Shown here: positions 54,801-62,495 of the stretch, piece after piece
Numbering within the stretch: the first letter of the stretch is position 1
Layout: each line of letters begins with the position of its first letter
Origin: Armatimonadota bacterium
Lineage (GTDB): Bacteria; Armatimonadota; Fimbriimonadia; Fimbriimonadales; Fimbriimonadaceae
Assembly: GCA_018268315.1 (NCBI GenBank)
Contig: JAFDWU010000006.1
Span: 156,989-220,988, forward strand
DNA: 64,000 nt
Direction: 5' to 3'
Program-made: the position numbers and the translations under genes
Notes under the pieces: model-generated
What the model was told of the DNA's origin: nothing
Databases searched by the model: none
The model's input: only the letters and a program-made list of their open reading frames with translations

Positions 54801-54858
54801 GGTCTGCAATAGCCCTCTGAGTTGAGTTTTCGAGGTCCGTAAAGAGGAGAAACTTCAT
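51835..54858 (-). CDS. Cyclase-like domain + STAND (NB-ARC) ATPase + TPR protein
   Basis: 1007 residues. Residues 1-185 are a class III cyclase-like domain: metal Asp8 in FTDLENST, Asp51 in FTGDGFLC, and YLDVAKAARLLSITRANQILVTEQ near its end. Residues about 205-480 form a STAND NTPase: Walker A GEGGTGKT at 240-247, Walker B-like GFVVIDNWEP, sensor SFVITSRDVP and GFHPLALELACAR. From about 655 to 990 are at least eight TPRs of the form QGxGxVxxxIGxLHFREGRxxEALxxW. Such proteins act as signal-triggered switches (as in AfsR-type regulators or Avs-like immunity), here possibly making or sensing a cyclic nucleotide. The gene adjoins tRNA-Lys and looks less GC-biased than housekeeping genes. Confidence 0.82.
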   Translation of the reverse strand: MKFLLFTDLENSTQRAIADPKRAAEDRREMVKVTLATCAEAGGQATSFTGDGFLCVIPCLEAALSMGEKLIRRMNAAGQGIRVAINCSATIPENLREFAPNTSTESSESHNYSPNFYYFDNESYLDVAKAARLLSITRANQILVTEQARQAGGDVSQVAEKWYDAHPKMVLKNFEDPETVCEYIWDDKTKGRPLAPFLPEFYSRRGSKYVDRPELEANIRQGIYDAAHHDSLSPILVIHGEGGTGKTRLAEEAILSIAGLFRTAVWINVAGEIMSQEEAEMLGSNQYNFSRENLLPEYARRLSERMAEKLGFLEEVKKDDQEVSGDHKNVETFTKSFYKCLKVFHGRNPKGFVVIDNWEPLNFRRGDSNAAKACCQWLQQVKSIAYSWSFVITSRDVPALFPEPKCINIDEGLSESEALTLLKARLEGSQSEDGLKRLAIACGFHPLALELACARSAEHYLSPNDIASEIEQLTTLFLETEDVLAPDSQSQLRQAKLQASLEFSYNLLSPEEQRAYRSSSLFVSPWSREAGVTVIGDDGSLHKSLVRASRFRHSERSVGNAVIHYFWLHPAAREFAKSKLAERDDERSAALESLQNWALTTTASPRPADFSRLQIDEDNWLEGLRLAAPAQPAQISARLHDLRSYAWTSGRMRGLRTWAHDDSLPDSVKASALFHLGRQEFREGRIHDALSSWEKAESLFATSDDYHGRGLVAKGIGDIHFRVGRNDEALRAWQSAAQLLEISEDIIGQGNVAMGIGALHFQEGRHPEALDWWRRAKFLYVDAESAQGQGNVAIRIGILCFREGRYQDALAELREAEQFYVSSGDPQGQGQVLKTIGDIHFREERNQEAIEAWQRADQFFVVSGDPLGRGDVLLGSGDLHFRESRISEAKCAWEQALEFYGAAGDLQGRGNALKRFGDLHSLDKMDDEALTAWEKAQDCFLACKDPVGFGEVALSLAQLHRSRADLSHAGLQLQIAKENFQKCNYRFGLEIVAKEQAEIAKLSASLL

Positions 54859-55171
54859 GAATGCGCCACCTCTGGCTGCGCGAATCTGATGGCACTCTAC
54901 AGTACTTTCGGGGCTATTTTAATCTAGAAACTCCTGAGAATCAATAGCTGCAGCATTTTTGCCCTTGTTTTTGTCTTCGCAGGAGACGATCAGGAGGGCA
55001 GGAGGGACTTCTTAGGATGACCGCGCAATTTTGTGAGCGCTGACTGTTAGGATGCGACGGACATTCGATCTCTAGTTGGGATTAGTTGTCACAAAACGAC
55101 GCTCTCCGGACGATAACCTTTGCGTCGCCACGGTTCTACACAGGTTGAAGGGTGTCGACGGAAGGCTCGAA
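54859..55171. other. Intergenic region, nothing recognised
   Basis: A divergent spacer with the promoters of the STAND gene (minus) and a PEP-CTERM gene (plus). It is T-rich near 54955-54975 and purine-rich near 54990-55010. No gene, repeat or convincing -35/-10 pair was found; GAAGG precedes the plus-strand start. Confidence 0.5.
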
Positions 55172-55888
55172 ATGATTTCAAAACACCTCAATCGCTTCTT
55201 TCTGATGTCGGTGGCAAGCATGGGCTTTGCCAACGCCTCCCTCACCTCGTTTTCTGCCTCGTCCGGCGCTGGAGGCTACGCCTACTCCACGATCTACAAC
55301 AACAGGATCATGGATTTCAGCGACTTCGGCCCCACCATCAACTACAGCCACACCGAGCTTGCCTGGGATCAGTTCGACGATATGGCCGCCTACGCTGAGA
55401 TGAACTTCTCGGACACTTTAACTGGAAGCGCGACTCACGCGCAGCTTTCGGGGTCCGGTCATAACATGGTCCTCATAGACGCAACCTTCAATGCAGGATA
55501 TCAAGTAGGTTACGCCTTCGGAACGCTAGACTTTGTGCTAGACAACGTTGGCACGGTTACCCTCGATTCGACCATCACAAAGGCGCTTACCATCACTCCA
55601 GATGCTTACATCCACTCCTTTCTCGTTTTGGATGGTACGGCGTACACGGTCAATCCAACAAACTATTCCAACACAATTTCGGTAGGCGCCGGAATCCATC
55701 AAGCGTATTTCTATGAGTATGTCTATAGTGGTTACGCCACGAACGGCGGATCCGGGAAGAGCATCCTTGACGCTTCGTACAACATCGCGGTGGACTCCGG
55801 CGCTCCGGTTCCTGAGCCGTGCTCGTTACTGGCTTTTGGCGCAGCACTGGTAGGCTCGGTTCGGAGGGCGGGGAAGGCTCGACGATAG
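55172..55888 (+). CDS. PEP-CTERM protein
   Basis: 238 residues from ATG 55172, chosen because it begins a signal peptide (FFLMSVASMGFANASL); the longer frame upstream has none. The domain is Ser/Tyr/Gly rich (SGAGGYAYSTIYNNRIMDFSDFGPTINYSHTELAWDQFDDMAAYAEMNF) and the tail is VPEPCSLLAFGAALVGSVRRAGKARR, with Cys after VPEP. Weakly similar to other PEP-CTERM proteins here only at the tail. Confidence 0.8.
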   Translation: MISKHLNRFFLMSVASMGFANASLTSFSASSGAGGYAYSTIYNNRIMDFSDFGPTINYSHTELAWDQFDDMAAYAEMNFSDTLTGSATHAQLSGSGHNMVLIDATFNAGYQVGYAFGTLDFVLDNVGTVTLDSTITKALTITPDAYIHSFLVLDGTAYTVNPTNYSNTISVGAGIHQAYFYEYVYSGYATNGGSGKSILDASYNIAVDSGAPVPEPCSLLAFGAALVGSVRRAGKARR

Positions 55889-55919
55889 AGTCCGCACGGC
55901 TTTTACCGGGCGTAAACAC

Positions 55920-55952
55920 TGCTCCGGCTTGAGCGGAAACACCGCCGGAGCA
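55920..55952. terminator. Hairpin between convergent genes
   Basis: TGCTCCGGC (55920-55928) pairs perfectly with GCCGGAGCA (55944-55952). It lies between the convergent PEP-CTERM and protease genes and could serve both. Confidence 0.65.
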
Positions 55953-55975
55953 CGAACCTAATAAGTCCTACAAAG

Positions 55976-56857
55976 CTATTCCTTCGTCAACGCAAGTTTC
56001 TTAGACCGTTGATCGAAATAGATCACGTAGTCTTTGAGGAACTTCGAACCGACGTTCATCACCGGAAACATGTCCGCATATTGAATCTCGGGATCTTTCA
56101 ATGTGATCCCCGCAAAGTTGATCGTTCCCTCAACGTTCACTGAGTAAATATCGAACGAGTTGAATGGCGTCCTTCCGTGTCCGACAACATGCGGCGTGTT
56201 AGTTGCCTTGAGCCTCTTTGCAATGTCTTGTGGCAGTAGGATATTGCCACCAGAGCCGGTGTCGATGTGGGTCTTGACTGTTTGTCCCGCCACATCGGAG
56301 TCGAACGCATAGATTCCAAAGTCCTTTCTAATTGTTGTCGCCTTGCTGGCGACCGCAGAAGGCATCTTATTGTGAGATAGGGTTAGGATTTTATTTGGGT
56401 AATCAATCTTTGCCAAGAGAGTTGCATAGCATTCGACGCCAATGACGCCAACCGACTTAACATCGTCCATGGGATGCCCTGCTTCCCCTAGGACGACGTT
56501 TTCCACAGTCAGTGCTCCAATCTGAAGTTTGGGAAGCAAGTAAAGCTTATGAACCTGGTTGTTGCGCCCGCTTGGGTCTCCTGCGTTAATTTCGCCAACG
56601 ACCTTTAAGTGTAAACGCTCAGCTTCGGAAGCTTGGATCATGCCTCCTCCTCCGCAACCGGTATCTAACGCCATCATCTGCTCTGGACCGTCATTTAGTC
56701 GCACCGGAACGAAGAGATGGCGGCCGTTGAAAGTCATTGGGATGGTAGTTGAATCCGGACAGATTATCTTTCCGACGGCGTTTCCATGTGGTGACGGGCC
56801 AATGGGCGCCATTTGCTGTATATGGGCGAGCGCTAAGAGTGTTGTGATTAGTAACAT
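55976..56857 (-). CDS. Secreted pepsin/retropepsin-like aspartic protease
   Basis: 293 residues with a signal peptide (LLITTLLALAHIQQMAP). Two Asp-Thr-Gly motifs, MALDTGCGGGG (about residue 65) and THIDTGSGGN (about 200), show a two-lobed aspartyl protease, each lobe with hydrophobic-hydrophobic-Gly strands (VGVIGVECYA, GHGRTPF). Both catalytic Asp are present. It is divergent from an ArsR-type regulator gene and shares a palindromic region with it, so the regulator may control the protease. A periplasmic or cell-surface location is likely. Confidence 0.83.
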   Translation of the reverse strand: MLLITTLLALAHIQQMAPIGPSPHGNAVGKIICPDSTTIPMTFNGRHLFVPVRLNDGPEQMMALDTGCGGGGMIQASEAERLHLKVVGEINAGDPSGRNNQVHKLYLLPKLQIGALTVENVVLGEAGHPMDDVKSVGVIGVECYATLLAKIDYPNKILTLSHNKMPSAVASKATTIRKDFGIYAFDSDVAGQTVKTHIDTGSGGNILLPQDIAKRLKATNTPHVVGHGRTPFNSFDIYSVNVEGTINFAGITLKDPEIQYADMFPVMNVGSKFLKDYVIYFDQRSKKLALTKE

Positions 56858-56874
56858 AGCAAGTTACAACGAGA

Positions 56875-56910
56875 CATAAAGTGTAATAGTTCCGATATGT
56901 CAACTTTATG
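56875..56910. promoter_or_regulatory. Palindromic operator candidate in a divergent promoter
   Basis: CATAAAGT (56875-56882) and ACTTTATG (56903-56910) are perfect inverted repeats 20 bases apart, between the protease gene and the HTH regulator gene. On the minus strand a TTGACA (56903-56898) lies between them, with TTTATG 17 bases downstream as a possible -10. A regulator bound here would cover the promoter of the protease gene. Confidence 0.5.
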
Positions 56911-56935
56911 TGCAAGCATGGAAAATAGACAGTGA

Positions 56936-57490
56936 ATGGCTAATGAAACCGGTGAGCATCAAATAACCCCTGAGCAGCTGAGGGCTCTTGGCTCTGAGGT
57001 ACGACAAGGCGTCTTTCAGGCTTTTCAGGAAGGGCCACGATCGGTAGCCGAGGTGGCAGAGCGGATCAATCGACCTGAAAAATCGCTTTACTACCACGTT
57101 GCCGCATTAGAGAGGGTTGGGCTCATCGAGAAGTTTGAGCGTAGGCACACCGCAAAGAAGCCGCAATGGGTGTACGCCTTGCGATACAAGCGGATCAAGG
57201 TAGAACCTGATTTGGAAGACCCGGAAATGGCGGATGCGGCCGAGAAGCACGTCTTGGCGCTCATGCGCGCAGCAGGCTCAGAATACAAGCGTGCGGTGGC
57301 CCGTTACGGCAACAAGTCCAAGGGCCTTGGCTTTTTTCAGCGCCAGACGCTCCTTCTCGATGAAGAGGGAGCACAATTATTGCGGGAAAAGCTACGAGAA
57401 CTCATTCGAGAGTTGCCGCAGTCCACGTCGGGACATCGCATGGGCTACACCGTCATGCTGAGCCCGATTGAGGAAGTGTTGCCGGAATAA
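56936..57490 (+). CDS. ArsR-type winged-helix transcriptional regulator
   Basis: 184 residues. ITPEQLRALGSEVRQGVFQAFQEGPRSVAEVAERINRPEKSLYYHVAALERVGLIEKFERR is an HTH_20/ArsR-like winged helix of the kind that recognises DNA as a dimer. The C-terminal half is charged and helical with no metal-binding motif (no CxC). It is divergent from the aspartic protease gene, and the palindrome at 56875-56910 is a natural candidate for its own site. Confidence 0.8.
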   Translation: MANETGEHQITPEQLRALGSEVRQGVFQAFQEGPRSVAEVAERINRPEKSLYYHVAALERVGLIEKFERRHTAKKPQWVYALRYKRIKVEPDLEDPEMADAAEKHVLALMRAAGSEYKRAVARYGNKSKGLGFFQRQTLLLDEEGAQLLREKLRELIRELPQSTSGHRMGYTVMLSPIEEVLPE

Positions 57491-57574
57491 GGTGCCGTAC
57501 GCTGGAACGAATCGGGTGGGCAAAGCTGATTTCAGAAAACATCCCGTTAACGTAAAGCCGGACCCAGCCCAGTG

Positions 57575-57661
57575 AGCGGGGAATTCCGACGTTTTGATCC
57601 ATACGAAACGACGCCCCGGACGCCGATTCTGCCTCCCGGTATTCTCGGCGCGCTCCTGTCC
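57575..57661 (+). repeat. Direct repeat copy 1, downstream of CHAT gene
   Basis: This stretch matches 60637-60720 in the same orientation. The core 57611-57645 is 32/35 identical to 60672-60706, and flanking blocks (AGCGGGGAA, CGACG, GCGCGC, GTCC) also align with small indels. Copy 2 is the promoter of the M14 peptidase gene; copy 1 has lost the ATG and drives nothing recognisable. The pair flanks the TPR-CHAT gene. Confidence 0.75.
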
Positions 57662-57758
57662 AACCTCATGCATGCACGAACACCGACCAAGAAACCCGTA
57701 CGACAATGCAAAGTGGACGATCCCTTCTTCTGCTGGAACGGTGGAATTGGGATCAGCG

Positions 57759-60602
57759 CTAGCGCCAGTTGCCAATTAGGATGAAGGGTCCCCAATAGAA
57801 CGGATGCTGATATGGGCTTGGCCCGCTACCGTCGCCTTCCAAGAGGCTTAGCTGCGCCTTTCGAAGCGCCTGACCCTTGCCGAGCTCTGGATTAGCGATC
57901 CAATTGATATAGAAGCGCTCGACCAGTAAGGGCGTGCTTTCGTCGGACACGGGCCAAAGCGTGGCCACTACGGCCTTCGCCCCCTGATCCATCATCAGCC
58001 CTGCAAAACTGTCGATCTCACTTCCTGCATTTGAGCCGCCGTGGATAACTTCCGCCGTGTCGCAGGCCGAAAGGCAAAGAAGGTCGACATGGCCCAAGAT
58101 GCTTTCTCCCCAATCGGCAATTTGCGAAAGGTATAGCTCCTTTCCGTCGCCGAGCAGCATCTTGCTCGACTTGAAATCGCGGCCAATCGCGAAATGTGTC
58201 GCGACATGGAGCAAGGAGTTGTCCTGGTCTTCAATAGCTAGCTTGAAGTTCTTCTCGGTAAAGGAGCTATCTTCCCACAGGGTGCCCGGAATGGGCCCCA
58301 ATAGGCTGTTCTTCTTGTCTTTGACGATGCGCTTGACTTCGTCGTGTGCGCCGGGCAGCGGCCCGAAGCCGTCCCCGCCTTTAGTCGCAGCGAAAGCGGC
58401 CACGGTAGGCGACCTGTCCGAAGACATGATAGTTTCAAGATGGAGGGGGTTAAAGATCGTAAAATCGCCTCTCTGAATGAGGTACTTTTCCCCGTCCCAA
58501 ACGGCCCCCAGCGGGACATAGCGCAGCGTCCCGTCGAGACACCACATCACACTTTTGGCGCCGGTTTGATCCAGCTTTTCGAGCGCCGGTCTTAAGACGG
58601 CGTCGAATAGCGCCTTGCCGGGTTTCTTGGGATCAGATGCGGGATCTCTCAACGCTTGCCTTAACTCGGCTGTCATCTTATTGATTTTGTCGGAGGCGAT
58701 CGGAACGCTTACCGGCACTGCTCCGCTTGGCGAAACGATGATGTAATGAAGCGTGTCCTCAGAGGCGATGGCATACACCGCGGCAGCTGTGATGCCCTTG
58801 GCTCGCAGTTCCTTTAGCCGCGCAACGACGGACTTCGCGTTCCTGATTTTCGCGTCAGCCTCTTCCGAGAGGCGATTTCCTGAAGATGCTACTTCCTTGC
58901 GAACCGCCTCCAAATAGCTCTTCGTCCCTGAAGCCAGTTTGCTTGTATCTTCCTCAAGCTGGGCCAGTTCCTTAGCCTTCCCTGGCTGAAGCGCCTTGCC
59001 AGCCTTTGCAAGCTTTGCTTGCTCTTGCTCAAGGGCATCCTTTCGGGTGTAAATCCGAAATGCCTTCTTTTCCAGTTCCTGCCATTTCGTCCACCAACCT
59101 TCCTCGATCGCCAGCTTGGAAATAGTGTCTTCGAAGCCGTGCTTTGTCCCGCGAACAAAGGCAAAGGTTTCCTGCTCTTTTAGCAGATCCATTACTTCCT
59201 CCGCCTCTACCAAGCGACCTTGCTTGATAAGGAGGTCTGCCAATTCGCGGTAGGTCGGAGCTACGCTTGTCGAGTAGGTCTGCTCGGCCGCGCCGCCCAA
59301 CCCCTTTGCTCGCTGCCTCATGCCTTGGTACACGTTTACGGCTTCTTTTCCGAAAGTGATTGCCAAATCCGGCATTCCGTTTGCTGCAAGTGCATGAGCC
59401 ATTCTTGACAGGGCGAATCCCTCGCTGCCAGGAAGATGGAGGGTATGGTCGAGAGCCAATGCCCGCCCAAAGAAGATATAGGCCTTGTCAAAATTCCTGA
59501 GTTCGCTGTAGGCTAGGCCGACGTTGTCGAGGGTCGATGCCTCGCTTCGATTATCATCGCATTGCTCTTCCAATTGTAGCGCTTCCTGTAAGGGTGCCAG
59601 CGCCTCCGAGGATCGGCCCAACTTGATGAGGTTCAATCCAATGTTATCCAAGTCACTAATCATTGAGGCGAGGTCATCTCTTCGCTTATCTCGTTGGTAG
59701 ACGTCTTGATAGGTCTTCAGAGCCTCTGCGTGCTCCCCCAGAACGTAATGGGCAAACCCAATGTCACCAAGATTTATGGCGGCATCACGTTCATTCCTCA
59801 ACCCCTCCTTTATCTTGTAAGCGGCTTCAAAACTCTTGATCGCCTCTCGAGGATTCCCCAAATCCAGCTGGCGGACTCCCAGGATGCTCAGGCCATCGCC
59901 CTCCGCATCCTTTAGGCCGAGCCTCCTCGCGACCTCGATAGTCCAAGTCGATTCCTTAACGCTCTTTTCAAGCTCTCCAAGGATTGCATGAACATTGGCC
60001 ATTGCTTGGATGGCGCTAACCTGGCCGGCTTCGTTTTTGACGTCCCGATAGATGGCCAAGGCCCGATTCAAATAATCGAGCGCGGTTTGCATCTCGCCGA
60101 GCCGGAAGTAAGTGTCACCTAGGTTCTTAAGTGTGTCGGCCTCGGCGTTTCGATCGGCCACAGCATGTCGGATGTCCAATTCGGTCCTGAGGGTGTCTAG
60201 GCACTCGTGATAATGGCCCGTGTAGTACCATGTGCCTGCAATTTCGTCCAGAGCGTCCGCTTCGCCGGGCTTATATGGGACTTTGCTCCAAGCTTGGCCC
60301 GCTTTCCTCAGCCACCGTCTGGCGTCGTCCCATTTGAAGAGTGCTTCACATTTCTGGCCGCACGCAAACTCGGCTTTGGCTTCGCCAACCGTGTCCTTTG
60401 CTTGAATTGCTTTGTTGGCGATGGCTGCGTATTTGGCCAGTGCCACTGCCGGATCTCTGACCCGGGCCGCGTCGCGGAGCAGAGCAAGGGTTTCCACCGT
60501 GGGCTTTGGCTCTGTTTTTGCCTGGAGCGGCTCCGAACTCCAAGTGAAGAGAGCAGTCAGGCTGGTTAAGGCAGCTAGGATTGAAGTAACTGATACAGCC
60601 AC
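57759..60602 (-). CDS. TPR-CHAT domain protein (caspase-like)
   Basis: 947 residues from GTG 60602. An N-terminal hydrophobic segment (SILAALTSLTALFTW) may be a signal or anchor. About ten TPRs cover residues 60-450 (for example TLKNLGDTYFRLGEMQTALDYLNRALAIYRDV). A coiled-coil stretch follows, then a CHAT protease-like domain (about 640-947) with His803 in HVATHF and Cys847 in LCLSACDTAEV. CHAT proteins include caspase-like enzymes that cut partner proteins, for instance gasdermins or type III-E CRISPR substrates. A perfect TATAAT (60615-60610) is seven bases before the GTG. Flanked by a direct repeat. Confidence 0.9.
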   Translation of the reverse strand: MAVSVTSILAALTSLTALFTWSSEPLQAKTEPKPTVETLALLRDAARVRDPAVALAKYAAIANKAIQAKDTVGEAKAEFACGQKCEALFKWDDARRWLRKAGQAWSKVPYKPGEADALDEIAGTWYYTGHYHECLDTLRTELDIRHAVADRNAEADTLKNLGDTYFRLGEMQTALDYLNRALAIYRDVKNEAGQVSAIQAMANVHAILGELEKSVKESTWTIEVARRLGLKDAEGDGLSILGVRQLDLGNPREAIKSFEAAYKIKEGLRNERDAAINLGDIGFAHYVLGEHAEALKTYQDVYQRDKRRDDLASMISDLDNIGLNLIKLGRSSEALAPLQEALQLEEQCDDNRSEASTLDNVGLAYSELRNFDKAYIFFGRALALDHTLHLPGSEGFALSRMAHALAANGMPDLAITFGKEAVNVYQGMRQRAKGLGGAAEQTYSTSVAPTYRELADLLIKQGRLVEAEEVMDLLKEQETFAFVRGTKHGFEDTISKLAIEEGWWTKWQELEKKAFRIYTRKDALEQEQAKLAKAGKALQPGKAKELAQLEEDTSKLASGTKSYLEAVRKEVASSGNRLSEEADAKIRNAKSVVARLKELRAKGITAAAVYAIASEDTLHYIIVSPSGAVPVSVPIASDKINKMTAELRQALRDPASDPKKPGKALFDAVLRPALEKLDQTGAKSVMWCLDGTLRYVPLGAVWDGEKYLIQRGDFTIFNPLHLETIMSSDRSPTVAAFAATKGGDGFGPLPGAHDEVKRIVKDKKNSLLGPIPGTLWEDSSFTEKNFKLAIEDQDNSLLHVATHFAIGRDFKSSKMLLGDGKELYLSQIADWGESILGHVDLLCLSACDTAEVIHGGSNAGSEIDSFAGLMMDQGAKAVVATLWPVSDESTPLLVERFYINWIANPELGKGQALRKAQLSLLEGDGSGPSPYQHPFYWGPFILIGNWR

Positions 60603-60636
60603 TCCCTGGATTATACAAATAATTCAAAGCCAAGCT

Positions 60637-60720
60637 AGCGGGGAACCACGACGCCTAATCCAAGTTGCGCGGCGTCCCGGACGCCGATTCTGCCTTCCGG
60701 TATTCTGCGCGCATGCCGTC
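60637..60720 (+). repeat. Direct repeat copy 2, promoter of M14 gene
   Basis: Intact counterpart of 57575-57661. It includes a perfect GGCGTCC-C-GGACGCC palindrome (60671-60685) and a TATTCT -10 hexamer (60701-60706) six bases before the peptidase ATG. The last part overlaps the first codons of that gene. Confidence 0.75.
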
Positions 60721-62428
60721 CGTCGTTTTCAATCGATACTACCAATATGAAGAACTGACCAAGCTCCTGCAGGCTTTCGAGAAGGAGTACCCGAACCTGG
60801 TGAAGGTCGAGTCGATCGGTAAGAGCCATGAGCAGCGCGACATTTGGTTGGTCACGGTGACCGACGCTGCCACCGGACCCGCAGAGGAAAAACCAGCCTT
60901 TTGGTGCGACGGCAATATCCACGCCTCGGAGGTCAGTGCCTCGACAGCCGTGCTGCACTTGCTAAACCGGCTCGTCACGAACTACCAAAAGCCGGAATCA
61001 AGTGAGTCCCGCGCGCTCAAGACCCGAGCGTTCTATCTCGTCCCAAGGCTCAACCCCGATGGCGCTGAGTGGGCGTTGGAAACTCCTCCAAGAATCATCC
61101 GGTCTTCAACACGACCCTATCCCTACGATGAAGATGATCCCTACGGCCTTGAGAAGCAGGACCTTGACGGCGATGGCCGCATCCTGAACATGCGCATTCC
61201 CGACTCGAACGGTCCGTGGAAGATTTCAGAAAAGAACCCAAGGCTGATGGAGCGACGGTCTCCGGGCGAGTCGGGCGGCAACTATTACCGGCTTATGCCG
61301 GAGGGGCTTTTCCACAACTTCGACCAGATGACGATGCGGGGACAGAAGGTCAAGGAAGGGCTGGATATGAACCGCAACTGGCCCGTTGCCTGGCGGCAGG
61401 AGTTTGAGCAAAAGGGAGCGGGTGATTTCCCCGGCAGCGAGCCAGAAATCCTCGCCGCTATGCGCGCAATCGTCAATCGGCCCAACATCTGCGGGGCGGT
61501 GATGTTCCACACGTTCAGCGGCGTTAATCTGCGGCCTCCGGGTCGGCACCCTGAAGATCAAATGGCTCCTGAGGACCTTTGGGTTTACCAAAAGGTGGGC
61601 AAGACCGGCGAGGAGATCACCGGCTACCCGGCGATCAGCGTTTGGAATGACTTCAAATATCATCCGAAGGAAGTCATCACCGGTGTCGCGGACGATTGGG
61701 TCTACGAGCATCGCGGCGCATTTGCCTGGACTACAGAAATCTGGGCGCCACCCCGCCAGGCAGGGATCAAGGATTACAAGTACATCGAATGGTTCCGAGA
61801 GCACCCGTTTGAGCACGAAGAAATGCTGCTTGAATGGAGCGACACGAAGCTGGAAGGGAAGGGCTATATCGACTGGTATCCCTTCGATCACCCGCAGCTC
61901 GGCCCAATTGAACTAGGCGGATGGGATGGCCATTACGCATTCCGAAACCCTCCACCTCAGTTCCTTGAGGCAGAGGTTGCGCCGCTGGGCGAATGGGTGG
62001 TTTGGCAGGCTCTTGGTTCGCCGAAACTTGAGTTGCGCAAGGTGCAGACCGAGGCAGTTGGAAATGGCGCATTTCGAATTCGGTTTGCGGTGCAGAACAC
62101 CGGCTGGCTCCCCACCAACGTAACCAAGGTTGCGCTTGAGCGAAAGCTGTGCAGGGGCGTGGTCGCGGAAATTACGAAGGAGGGCTGGTCGAAGGGCAAG
62201 GCAGGGTCCAGCGAGCCGGACTGGCTCGTAGGTGGAAAGCTGCGGTTAGAGGGCCCTCAGCTCGTTGGTTGGAGCCACGTGGAGGTAAGCGGGTTCGGCT
62301 GGCCCACCGATTCTACGGATGACGTCGCTTTGTTTGAGTGGGTTGTCTCACAGCCAGGCGTGTACCACCTGGAGGCCAAGCACGAGCGGGCGGGGGTGGT
62401 GCGGCACGTTGTCGATCTAAGAGGCTAA
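60713..62428 (+). CDS. M14-family zinc carboxypeptidase
   Basis: 571 residues from ATG 60713. The zinc ligands His70-X2-Glu73 are in CDGNIHASEVSASTA; LVPRLNPDGAEW, MNRNWPVAW and a His in VMFHTFSGVNLRPPG follow, and TTEIWAPPRQ carries the probable catalytic Glu. A C-terminal beta domain (about 470-571, RFAVQNTGWLPTNVTKVAL) resembles a carboxypeptidase accessory domain. There is no signal peptide at the N-terminus, unusual for the family. Leaderless-type start with TATTCT at six bases. Confidence 0.88.
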   Translation: MPSVVFNRYYQYEELTKLLQAFEKEYPNLVKVESIGKSHEQRDIWLVTVTDAATGPAEEKPAFWCDGNIHASEVSASTAVLHLLNRLVTNYQKPESSESRALKTRAFYLVPRLNPDGAEWALETPPRIIRSSTRPYPYDEDDPYGLEKQDLDGDGRILNMRIPDSNGPWKISEKNPRLMERRSPGESGGNYYRLMPEGLFHNFDQMTMRGQKVKEGLDMNRNWPVAWRQEFEQKGAGDFPGSEPEILAAMRAIVNRPNICGAVMFHTFSGVNLRPPGRHPEDQMAPEDLWVYQKVGKTGEEITGYPAISVWNDFKYHPKEVITGVADDWVYEHRGAFAWTTEIWAPPRQAGIKDYKYIEWFREHPFEHEEMLLEWSDTKLEGKGYIDWYPFDHPQLGPIELGGWDGHYAFRNPPPQFLEAEVAPLGEWVVWQALGSPKLELRKVQTEAVGNGAFRIRFAVQNTGWLPTNVTKVALERKLCRGVVAEITKEGWSKGKAGSSEPDWLVGGKLRLEGPQLVGWSHVEVSGFGWPTDSTDDVALFEWVVSQPGVYHLEAKHERAGVVRHVVDLRG

Positions 62429-62440
62429 GGGAATTCGGTG

Positions 62441-62491
62441 TTCCCCGTCCCAGTGTGAGCGAACCCAATTCTAGTCACACGGGCCGGGGAA
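62441..62491. terminator. Hairpin between convergent M14 and RadC genes
   Basis: TTCCCCG and GTGTGA on the left pair with TCACAC and CGGGGAA on the right, with a CCC/GGG block between. It sits exactly in the 67-base gap between two convergent genes. No T-run. Confidence 0.5.
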
Positions 62492-62495
62492 TCAT

